Positions 48,700 through 59,204 of a stretch of DNA of 64,000 bases are shown here, piece after piece. The position numbers and the translations under genes are program-made. The notes under the pieces were generated by a model, which searched no databases, had not been told where the DNA came from, and saw only the letters and a program-made list of their open reading frames with translations. Numbering within the stretch: the first letter of the stretch is position 1; the number at the start of each line of letters is the position of its first letter. The stretch comes from Prinsepia uniflora (lineage: Eukaryota > Streptophyta > Magnoliopsida > Rosales > Rosaceae), in contig CM064872.1 of NCBI GenBank assembly GCA_032719365.1, forward strand, positions 44,004,252 to 44,068,251, in the 5' to 3' direction.

Positions 48700-51600
48700 T
48701 GTAATGACCCGTCCCAAATTAACGGGATTAATTAATGATTAATGACGGATTATCAAGACTAATCAGGGATTAGACGAGGATTAGCGGACGTTCAGGGCGA
48801 AATGACGATTTTACCACTAGAATGGGTAAAGTGTTGACTTTTCATTCAAGACATAGTTCGTGACTTCACGAGTTCATAGACAGGTGGCACGCTTGATTCC
48901 GACATTCGAGGAAGAAGTTGTGACGTTCGGAAGTTTAAGGGCATTTTGGTAATTTGGTTAAATAGGGGCCAATAGTTGACTTTTGACCCAGGAAGTCCGA
49001 TGACTGGGGGCGAAGTACCGTTACTTAGGTCAGGACGATATGAATCCGTAGACAGGCGGCACGTCAAATTCGAACGTTCGACGACGAAGTTACGGTCACG
49101 GAAGTTCCGTGGTACTATTGCACGTTTTACGAGACGAGGACTTTTGGCAGAAAGTGGGGCCCAGATATTTTTCCCAAGGCCCAATGGATGAGTGATAAGT
49201 GTCACTCATCCACTGGACATCAATTTCATTCATGCATCTCCCATTCCTTCATCATCGGTCATTTTCTTCATTCCAAACCCACCAAACCTGATCACCCATT
49301 TTCAATCCAATCCAAACCCTTCAACCTATAACCATTTGTGAGACCAGGAGAGTGAGAAGAGGACTGCTGGAATGTGGTGGCTAGCTCAAGGAAGCACCGC
49401 CGTGGACGGTGGAGGAAGAAACGGATTGAGGTAATCGGTTTTACCCGATTTTGTCCATTTTCGATTTCTCTGATTATGGGTCGTTTTGGGTGATTCTAAT
49501 GAATTAAATAGGCTGTTAGGGTTGTAATAGGATGGTTTTGGGAGTTGGTAGATGACTGTGAAGCCATAGGAAGGTTTTGGAAATTTTGAACCGTGAAGAA
49601 AATCTAGACCGTCCGGGTTTTGAGGATTTAGGAGTTTTGATTGATTTAGTTAGGTTCCTAGGACAAAAATAGGAAGGATAAGATCAATTAGGGAGGAAAA
49701 CGGTGAAGATTGAACAGTGTAGGGGCCTGGACCGGTCACGTCGGTCCAGTTGTAGAGAAAATCGGACCGGTCTAACCGAGGACATGGACGACGCTGTAGC
49801 ACTGGCGCGTGGATTCCACGTGGAGCCACATCAGGCTGCGCGTGGCGGCACGTGGGGGAGAATTTGGGGAAAGTTCCAACATGTCAAATCATCTATTCGA
49901 TGTAAGGAACATTTTGGGACTCGTTTCAAGTCGATCGAACATCATCTCGACATAGTTTGGGCTGTCCGAAGGTTTCGGTGCGCGTTTAAAAATAGTTAAA
50001 AACCCCAGAAAATTAGGGGGCTTTAGTGAAGGGTTAACTAAGTAGTTAGTAACCCTCTAAAGTGATTTGGACAGGTTTGGGAATCGCAGAGACGACGGTT
50101 GTCCAGGAAAGGTGTATTGCACGCGTATCGAGGCGGCATCGCGGAAGGTCTGTGAGTGGACTTTCTTTCTGAAATCGATGCATGCATACATGTTTTATAT
50201 GTGTTTTAATATGTGTTTTGTGATGCCTTGAGTGCATTTTGGTGTGTGTTTACGTATGGGTACGTACTTCGAGGTTATTGAATTTCCCGAAATGATTTTG
50301 AAAAGGTCAAACCGGGCATGAGACCCATTTGGATTTGGTTTTGACTCAGGAATGAGTCCCTATTGATAACCTGTGGGTAAGTCGTGGTCGCGACGGGTGC
50401 TATGTGCACGGTGACGGACAATGTGACGCTCGTCTCCAGATTGGGATACGTTCCTTCCAGAGAGGTCACGATGCACGTCCCGTTGTTGAGCAGCCAATGA
50501 AGGCTCGACTTCGGAGTGCTGACGGTTTAGAGGATCGATCGGCGACGTGTACACCATGGTCTCGAGATGGTCGTGGCAGTGATGTGTTCACGGTGACATA
50601 CGAGGATTGAGAGCAGCCTTGGATTGATGGTTGCACACATCACTATGATCGGGATCGTGACTAACCCTGAGATATCGGGCTTGATGCCCAGTTGATTTAC
50701 GAGTTTGGGGTCGATGCCCAGTTATTGTGAAATCTGGCTAGAGGCCCTGTTGAGTCGGATGTTCGGGCTGGAGGCCCAGTCGCTTTATGTTATCAGGCGT
50801 GAGTCCCGTTTTATGGTTTTCTTATACTAGTATGTATATACCCTCCTTGTGAGATGATTGATTGGTCTCCTCCAGTCGTCGACCTGGAGCGTGACGATCC
50901 ACGGACCAGAGTGGGTATCCCAATAGGGATCCCGTTCTAGGAGTGGGCGTTATGATGTGGTCCCGGACTAGATTTCAGGACTAGATCCAGAGAGAGCTCA
51001 GACTAGATCCAGAGATTGAGCCTTCCAGATGGAGAATTCCTGGGAGAAGACTCGGAGTGAGACCCCGAGTAGTGTGCACGCTAGTATAGAGATGACATCG
51101 TGACTACATCGGGGATGTGTTCCCTAGGGGCCGTGCGCCCCGAGTTCGTATCTTCTCCGAAAGTGCCTAGAATGGGTTATATATGTATATATGTATATGT
51201 GGATGAGTTTTCACTGAGATGGTGTTGGTCTAAGACCCTCGCGTGTTGGTTTTGGGCCGAAACCCTTATGAGATGGTTTTGGGACGAGTTCCCACATGTT
51301 TTGTTTCGGGCGGAGGTCCCATGTATTGTTTGACTGATTTCGAGCCAAGGCCCAAATGGTTTGATGGTTCATGATGGTTTATGGGAACCGAGCATGAACC
51401 CTAGAAATGGTTTTTGAATGCATGCATATGTTTTTAATGAAGGGCATAAAGGTCTTCTATGAAAATGTTTTTATGAAATATTTGTTTTGTCCACTCATAG
51501 CTTTTGTATTTTGAATGCCCCTTCAGGTTGATCGTGGATGCGGCTGTAGCAGAGACGAGACATTGCATTCCTTCTTCGGATCCTGGCGTACTTTGATAGC

Positions 51601-51705
51601 CTTGGTTGGGCAACGGACGGAAATATCCCTGGTCTGACACTTCTTGTCAGACGGGAGCATGCACGTCACACACTAATCCCGAGGGATTTGGGACGAGTCC
51701 TGTCA
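48700..51705 (+). mobile_element. LTR D (plus strand, 3006 bp)
   Basis: It begins TGTAATGACCCGTCCC and ends GAGTCCTGTCA. No PPT lies before it, no PBS after it, and the flanks (CCACG and ACTTG) do not match, so it is an isolated LTR without a recognisable target duplication. It is the same family as LTR C in opposite orientation, giving inverted arms of about 1.33 kb. Confidence 0.88.
50152..51526 (+). other. Candidate LTR intron in LTR D
   Basis: Donor TCT|GTGAGTGGACT and acceptor GCCCCTTCAG|GTTGATCG, 1375 bp. The pairing string upstream of the acceptor is TGTCCACTCATAG, with a shorter perfect match (about 8 nt) than in families A, F and the array. Confidence 0.38.
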
Positions 51706-51713
51706 ACTTGAAT

Positions 51714-53939
51714 TGTTAGGACCCGACCCTCCTCAGTTCGGACCCGACTCATCTAGCACCATATTGTCCCCTTTGGGCCTCGTCCTCACGGTTTTGTTTT
51801 CACGAGCTCATGGTGCAACTTCCCAGGGGGTCACCCATCATGGAATTGCACCAGCCTCAACTCGCTTAACTTTGGGGTTCCAATCCCCCCCAAAGCCACT
51901 TGAGCTCCCAAAAGGGCTAGTGTAGATCAGAGATTGCGCAGCGGCCAACTCTATCTAGCACTATATTGTCCTATCTGGGCCGTACTGGGATAACACCATA
52001 ACATGCGCCCGCATGGTTTTTTTCCCTAGACCTCACGCCTGGGATAACACCTCAACCAGCGCAGCCAAGGGAGGCCTAGTGCTAGATAGGTGTGTGCCTA
52101 CACCTTTAAGGCACACTACCATCCTCTCCTAGACCATTCCCCCTCGCATGAATATGGCATTGTTCACCGTTCCCTCCAGGACATGGGTCTTACGCCACGA
52201 CTCAGACCTATGGGTCGTCAATAGGGTCTCATGCCCAAGTCAAAACCAAATCCAAATGGGTCTCATGCGTGAGGTAAAATCAACACCAAATGGGTCGTTT
52301 TACTTCGAAGTTCATACCCATACGTAAACACACACCAAAATGCACTCAAGGCATCCCAAAACACATATTAAAACATATATAAAACATTTATGCATGCATC
52401 GATTTCAGAAATAAAGTCCACTCACAGTCCGTCCGCACTACTACCTCGATACGTGCTCCGTACGCCTTCCCGAGGCAATCTTCTTCTCCGGGACTTCCAA
52501 ACCTGTCCAAATCACTTTAGGGGGTTACTAACTACTTAATTAACCCCTCACTAAATTCCCTTAATTTTTCGGGATTTTTAACTATTTTTAAACGCGTACT
52601 GAAACCTTCGTGCAACCCGAACTATATCGAGACGATGTCCGATCGACTCGAAACCAGTCCCAAAATGTTCGTTACATCGAATAGATGATTAGACATGTTG
52701 GAACCTTCCCTAAATTCTCGCCCACGAGCCGCCACTCGCCGCCTGAAGTGGGTGCGCGTGGAAGCCCCGCGCCAGTGCTACAGTGTCGTCCGTGTCCTCG
52801 GTCAGACCAGTCCGAACTGCTCTGGTCCGATTTTCTGGGCAACTGGACCGGCGTGACCGGTCCAGGCTCCTACATGGTCCAATCTTCACCATTTTCCTCC
52901 CTAATCGATCCTATCCTTCCCACTTTTGTCCTAGGAACCTAAACCAATTAACAAAAACGTCTAAAACCTATAAAATCCAATCGGTCCAAATCTTCCTCAC
53001 GGTTCAAAGTTTCTAAAACTTACCCACGGCTTCAAAGCCGTCCAATAACTCCCAAAACCATCCTAACAAAATCCTAATAACCTATTTAACTCATTAAAAC
53101 CGTCCAAATCGACCCATAATACAAGAAATTGAAAATGGATGAAAATTGGTTAAAACCGATACCTGCACGGGTTGGCCTCCGCCGGCGTCCACGGTGGCGC
53201 TCCCTGGGCCGGCCACCACCTTCCTCAGCTTTTCTTCTCACTCTCTGCCCTCTCACAAATGGGTTTAGGGTTGAAGGGTTTGGATTGGATTGAAAATGGA
53301 TGCTCGGGTTTTGGTTTTGGAATGAAGAAAATGAATGATCGATGAAGGGAATGGGTGGATATGCATGAGCTATTAGGGCTGGGCAATGGATGGGTGATAC
53401 TTGTCACTCATCCATTGGGCCAGTCCAAAACGATGGGCCCACTAAAAGCCAAATAAGCGTCCGTCTCGAAAAATGTGCAATAGTACATTCGAACTTCCAT
53501 GAATAGTAACTTCGTCATCGAACGTCCGAATTCGATGTGCCACCTGTCTACAAATTCGTATCGTCCTTATCTACATAACGGTCCTCGGCCCTCGGCCATC
53601 TGACCTCCCAGGTCATAGTCAACTATTGGCCCCTATTCAACCAAATTACCAAAACGCCCTCGAACTTCCGAACGTCACAACTTCTTCTTCGAATGTCGGA
53701 ATCGAGCGTGCCACGTGTCTATGAACTCGTGACGTCCCGAACTACATCATGGTCATCGGTCAAAGTCCATTTGACCGTACGAATAAAAAGTCAACGTTTT
53801 ACCCATTTTAGGGGCAAAATCGTCATTTTGCCTTGAACGTTCGCTAATCTTCGTCTAATCCCCGATTAGTCTCTGATTAGCGAGTTAAATCCGTCATTAA
53901 TCCTTAATTACTCCCGCTAATTCGGGACGGGTCATTACA
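51714..53939 (-). mobile_element. LTR H (family B, 2226 bp, solo)
   Basis: It starts TGTTAGGACCC and ends GGGTCATTACA. It aligns end to end with LTR B1 apart from B1's 225-bp deletion. No PBS is on the left and no PPT on the right, so it behaves as a solo LTR. The flanking pentamers (TGAAT and GTGAA) do not match cleanly. It retains the donor-like ACTCAC (52420-52425), but the acceptor half of the intron is replaced by unrelated sequence. Confidence 0.88.
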
Positions 53940-55027
53940 GTGAAACCCACGCACGTGCTACAGTGATTCTACAGTGTCACCACCTTCACCCGTGTGTCTG
54001 TTAAACGGATCCTACAACCCGCGCGCATACCCGATTCGATCCCCATCAATTCTGCATCAATTCCTACAATTTAACCGTCCATTACCATCGTTATGCATCC
54101 AATTAAGGTTCTGTAAACCCAATTACCTAAACACTTACCTCCATTCCTCAATTCGATATCGATTTCTCGAAGAACAGTCGAGCTCTGTTCATCCATCGTA
54201 GTCCACCAATTCGACCCGTTTTCCTTCAATTGATCCATCCAAAAGCTTCGTAGGACTATTCTAAGTATATTTTCAACCTCAATTTCATCCTTCAATCCCT
54301 CCAATTGCTCGACTCAAATTCGAAAATCCAAAGTCTTCATCCCCGCTGTTCTAACCAAAAACGACCTCAATTCCCTTCAAGTTTAATTGGGTTCGACTCG
54401 GTTTGAGCTCAATAACCTTAATCCAAGGTCAATTTCACTCATGGATGTCCACAAATTCAAATTCGAACTTAAGTTTCTTTGAGGGTTTTCGGGTTTCTCT
54501 TCGGGTTTTCTTTCACGATTCATCTCCTATTCTCTATTCTCCCTCTCTCACTTCGATTTAGTTTCTCATTGAATCAAATGATCAAATGACTGGTAGTGAT
54601 TTGTAGGGATACACATCCAACTCTGTTTTCCCCCTTAGAACACACACACGGCTAAACCCATTTAAATTCCTTCCACCGCCATCATCCAATTTGCATAATC
54701 ACCTAATTGACTCACCCACACGGCTGAATCAGCCAATTGAATTGTCCCATTCACCCTGCTGCCCCAAATTACCATTTTTCCCTTCCTTGCATAATTACCA
54801 AAATGCCCTAGCCTTCGCAGACCCATAACTTTCACATTCGACCTCCGATGGACGCATGTCATCTGTCTACGGATTCAGCGTCTCGAGACCTACCCAACGG
54901 TCATGGCCAAAAGTCCAAAAGGCATTCCGAACAAAAAGTTAACTTTCGGCCCCATAACTAAGGGCAAAATCGTCCTTTCTTTCTAATTTTTCCAAATTTT
55001 CCTTTTTCGAATATCCGGGTCGTCATA
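53940..55027 (-). mobile_element. LTR fragment I
   Basis: It starts inside the GC-rich core (GTGAAACCCACGCACGTGCTACAGTG) and ends GGGTCGTCATA at 55027, close to the usual GGGTCGTTACA. It is the U3-side part of a minus-strand LTR of yet another family. LTR H joins it at the core, so H may have inserted into it, although no intact target duplication is visible. Confidence 0.65.
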
Positions 55028-55040
55028 GTATTCTCGTACA

Positions 55041-55045
55041 CATCC
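55041..55045. repeat. Target site duplication of LTR G, left copy
   Basis: CATCC immediately before LTR G, identical to 59200-59204. Confidence 0.85.
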
Positions 55046-56545
55046 TGACACGCCCCATCCCAATCCCCTCAGGGATTATAAGGATGAGACATGCTCTCAT
55101 CTAACCCACGTGTGACACGAAGGCCAGCCATCCATCTAACCTCCATGTAACACGTAAGCTAGACCAGGGATACCTAGGCTAACCGCCCAACCGGCTTCCA
55201 GAGTGCGCATAAACAGTCGTGGAATGTGTGATGTTTTGATCTTATCAGCAGCCCGCATCCGCTATCAACCTGAAGGGCATCGAAAAACCAGAAAAGACTG
55301 TGAGTGCACGAAAATAAATAAGCTCTTAAAACATTTTACAGAAAAAGACATTTTTGCCTTTCACGTAAAAACAATGCATGCATTGAAAAATCATTTCATT
55401 TCCAATGTAATTAAACTCGCTTATAAAATCAAAAACCAAGGGAATTTATTTTTTCAAATGATTGGGCCTCAGCCCAAACCCATAAATCAAAACAAGTGTA
55501 AAACCGTAAATCACATCATATGGGCCACCGACCAAAATATCTGAAAACCATTTGAAACCCATCATCATAATGTCACAGAAATCCAAAACACATATCAATC
55601 AATCGAACCTGCTGGATCACATATCAACGAGTCTTTAAACTCAACATATCTGTGTCTTTAAACTAACAGGCCTTTCCGAGTCTTTAAACTCAATAATAGG
55701 CCTCCGGGGGAATCAATAACCGAGTCTTTAAACTTAAATAACATATCCGGGCCCGCCTCCGTCAATCAATCACCGGGTCTTTAAATCCAAATCCGGATCT
55801 AGCAAATCAAATTCAAAACCATTTTATCAAATCCAAATCCATAAATCCATTTCCAAATCCGAATTCAAAATCACCATTTTGAAACCAGAATCCAAATCCT
55901 GATCACATTTTATCGAAATGGGACTTACGCCAGAATTCACTTTCCAAAAAACAAAATCATATCATCAAATCATTATTGAAACACAGTACGTATAAACAGT
56001 ATAAAATCATCCATCAAAACCATTATCAAAGCATAACATAAAATCATGTTCTCGAAGTATGTGCAAATATGTAAATCGCATCGAAATACGTGCAAATATG
56101 TAAATCATAAATACCATAATTATAAGCATAGAAATCATATATAGAAAACATATAAAATATTTATGCATGCATTATAATTTAGAAAGTAAAGTCCACTCAA
56201 AGACTGTTCTAGCTACTGCCTCGATACGCGCGCCATACGCCTTTGTGGCTAATCCACCATCACCTGACCTCCCGGACATGTCCATATCACACTTGAAGGT
56301 CACAAACACTTTCAATAACCTCTCACTAAAGCCCCCTAATTTTCTAGGATTTTTAAACGTATTTAAACATAAACCCTAAACCTTCGGACACTCAGAACTA
56401 CCCCGAAACTGTGTCTAAATGACTCGAAACCAGTCCCAAAATATTTGTTATATTGAAAACATAAAATCATATGTTGACCGTGCCTCGAAACTAAGGCCCA
56501 CACGCCCTCACACACCGCCCAAAGGCACTGCGCGTGAAACCCACG

Positions 56546-58180
56546 TGTGATACGCAAAAACTAAGCATTAAAGTAAACACAAAGTCACACTCAATACTTA
56601 AGGAAACGTATGCAATAAAAACCATTTTTTGTAGATGTAGCATTGGTAAATAGGGATCGTTCTGGACCGAGGATTGAGGTTACCTAAGCATGATTATCGT
56701 TTGATTGATTAATTAAGGGGGTAATTGATTGTTTCTATTGTCCTACGTGATTAACTAATCTAATCTAATCTAATCTGTTATTTACATGGTCAACTCATCT
56801 TTAATCTAACTCATTCATGATTGTATTAACTTCAACCTACGTAATCCTATAATTTTAATCTTACGAGTTACTTGCATATTCTCTTAAGTACGTGCCCGGG
56901 GCTACCGACGACACTTTCAATGACCTAGACTCGAGGCTCCTTATATCTAGTCAAGCATTAAGCGCGAACACACAAACATAACAAAAATTAGAATCATAAA
57001 ACACATAGAATATTGAAGCAATAGAAATCATAAAACTAAGAATATTATTAGAAATCAATTCATATAACCAATATTCAAACATAAGAAATAACTACAAGGT
57101 AAAGAGGTCGTATTACACTTTTTATGTTCAGGACTCTCTATGGATACGAAGTGATTTGACACTCTTTGGTGAGACAAGTGAGGGCTCCTCAATTTAGTCA
57201 CAGATGAGGGTGTAGAAGGTGAAGTATGGTGTAATTATTCTTACACTTGAAAACTTGAATATAATAAAAGGGGTAAATTGGTTGAGTAGAGTTTTGATAC
57301 AAAGAATGAGCGACCCTTTACAAATAACCTAAGTCTCTCTAATATAAGAGAAAATTAATTCCCAAATAAATAGGGGTTCAAAATTTAAATCCTAAAGAAA
57401 TAATGATTAAACTAATTAAATTAAATTCCTAAAGGAAAAAGGTAATAAAAATCCTAATTAAAAAGATAATCTAAATCCTAATTAAAAAAGTAGAACAAAT
57501 CTTAATTAAAAAGGTGATAGAAACTCCTAATTTAAAAAGAGAAAACAAATCCTAATTAAAAAAGGGGAAATTCTTCTCCTTAATTTGCTTGCAATTTGGG
57601 TTGCTTGCTGGAATTTTAGAAAATGGAACAGCTGGAAAACGTGCAAGGCTTCAATTCCTAGTAGAAAAAGTAATCATATTCGCGCAGATTGACTATGCCT
57701 CACCAAAATAAGAATTTATGTGGCTGTAGGACTCCGATTTGAGTAATTCTTGAACCATTGGAAACTAGACTTCTAGAGTTTTCCAACCATACCTTACACA
57801 CATTCTGATTCTATCTGAGGCGTTCACAATAGTCCGTGGAAGTAGGCTGATTTGCACAGACAGATTTCTGCTTTGTAATTTTTAATCCACTTCTTCTTTC
57901 GGGCTTCTCCAAGAACGAATCTTGGCATAATCTTGAACCTTCTTACACACATGGTCATAGTGTTAACACATATTGATGAATCTTGATCCAATCTTTATAA
58001 ATCTTGGTCCATTCTTGATAGGTTATGCGGGTTTACTCCAATTTAACCTTTGTATTCCACATTTTGGGGTTGCTACCTAAAAATATTAAAACAAGTTAGA
58101 AATTGTAGGATTAAGGATATAACAAAGTAATATGAAAAGGAAATTGAGATAAAAAGGTGATGAAATATGTGTTTATCAAC
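56546..58180. mobile_element. 1.6-kb AT-rich insertion inside LTR G
   Basis: It interrupts the GC-rich core of LTR G: CCCACG on the left continues as ACGCCTGCTACAGTG on the right, with ACG or CACG repeated at both edges. The ends are TGTGATACGC and GTTTATCAAC, weakly inverted (TGTGATA and TGTTGATA). It is AT-rich with no coding frame above 60 codons, and has AATCCTAATTAAAAA repeats at about 57445-57570. The class is not recognised: a short non-autonomous transposon or a TRIM-like element are options. Confidence 0.6.
57400..57580. repeat. AT-rich AATCCTAATTAAAAA repeats
   Basis: About six degenerate copies of a 25-35 bp unit built on AATCCTAATTAAAAA lie within the insertion. Confidence 0.7.
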
Positions 58181-58694
58181 ACGCCTGCTACAGTGTCATC
58201 GCCTACCTCTCGCAGACCCAGTCCAGACTGGTTCTCTGCAACTCCGGTTCGACCAGACCGGCGAGACCGGTTCTCAGCCGTTTCTTACCCGTTTTCAATA
58301 TTTTCAATTCCTACAACTTCATCCTTTCATTTCTAATTGATTCACGGCTTTAAAATGAGAAAGTAAGAACCGGAAATTACCTCCCCAATCGACCATCAAA
58401 CCTTCAAACTTTCCTCCTATGTTCTTCACGATTTCGGCCACCTCCAACCTCAGTTCCAAGTCCTATCGACTCACCTGAACCTCCAGAACATCACTCAGTC
58501 CATCACTTCGATCAACAATCACAAAGTCACGAGTTACCATTTTTGAATCCAAAACTTACCATTCACGGGTTCCATAGCCACCGTCCTCGACGAGTCAGAG
58601 CAATAGCGCCACCGTGCGCGTCCAAGGTCCCTTTTCCTTTTTCCTTCACACATCACATGCATTCGTTGAGGGTTGAGGGGGTTTGGGTTCACGA

Positions 58695-58695
<1 letters not shown>

Positions 58696-58734
<39 letters not shown>
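58696..58734. repeat. (CA)n microsatellite
   Basis: An uninterrupted CA dinucleotide run of 39 bp followed by a T tract, inside LTR G. Confidence 0.97.
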
Positions 58735-58736
<2 letters not shown>

Positions 58737-59199
58737 TTTTTTTCTTCTCTCGGCCTATCCTCCCCGAATACCACTTCCACAAAACTCTCACCCGTTTAAA
58801 TCCATTTTGAGGCTATTACCAAGGTTCCACAACCTTCCAGACATAGGACAGGTGTCCTAATCCAAGTGGGCACAAAATCCAAGGTAAGGAAAATAACCAA
58901 AATGCCCTTTTACCAAATTACCAAAATGCCCCTACACTACCGAGACTCATAACTTCCTCGTCACACGTCGGAATCGAACCTGCCGCCTGTCTACGGACTC
59001 GTGACATCCTAAACTATGTCACAGTCATCGGTCAAAATCCATTTGACAGCCTGAATCAAAAGTCATCATTTTGCCCATTCCAAGGGCAAAATGGTTATTT
59101 CACACCGTCCGTCCAAAATCACTCGACTAATCACTGATTAATCCCACTAATCCTTATTAATCACTACTCTAATCCCGAAATCCGGGACGGGACATTACA

Positions 59200-59204
59200 C
59201 ATCC
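59200..59204. repeat. Target site duplication of LTR G, right copy
   Basis: CATCC immediately after the LTR end at 59199. Confidence 0.85.

Larger units (their letters stand above)
55046..59199 (-). mobile_element. Solo LTR G with perfect 5-bp target duplication
   Basis: It starts TGACACGCCCC and ends GGGACATTACA. Both flanks are CATCC. With no PBS or PPT, it is a solo LTR left by recombination between the two LTRs of one inserted element. About 2.5 kb is LTR and 1.6 kb is a later insertion (56546-58180). Its donor-like site has decayed (TTGAGT on the minus strand near 56198), while the acceptor side (CCCTTCAG|GTTGAT, 55270) remains. TTTAAA-type repeats lie at 55630-55790. Confidence 0.88.

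Noticed and set aside
51706..53944. Target duplication around LTR H (TGAAT and GTGAA)
   Set aside because: The pentamers share only an offset TGAA and do not match in register.
58543..58860. 105-codon frame with a poly-His/Thr stretch
   Set aside because: The stretch is the CA microsatellite read through. It lies in LTR G.
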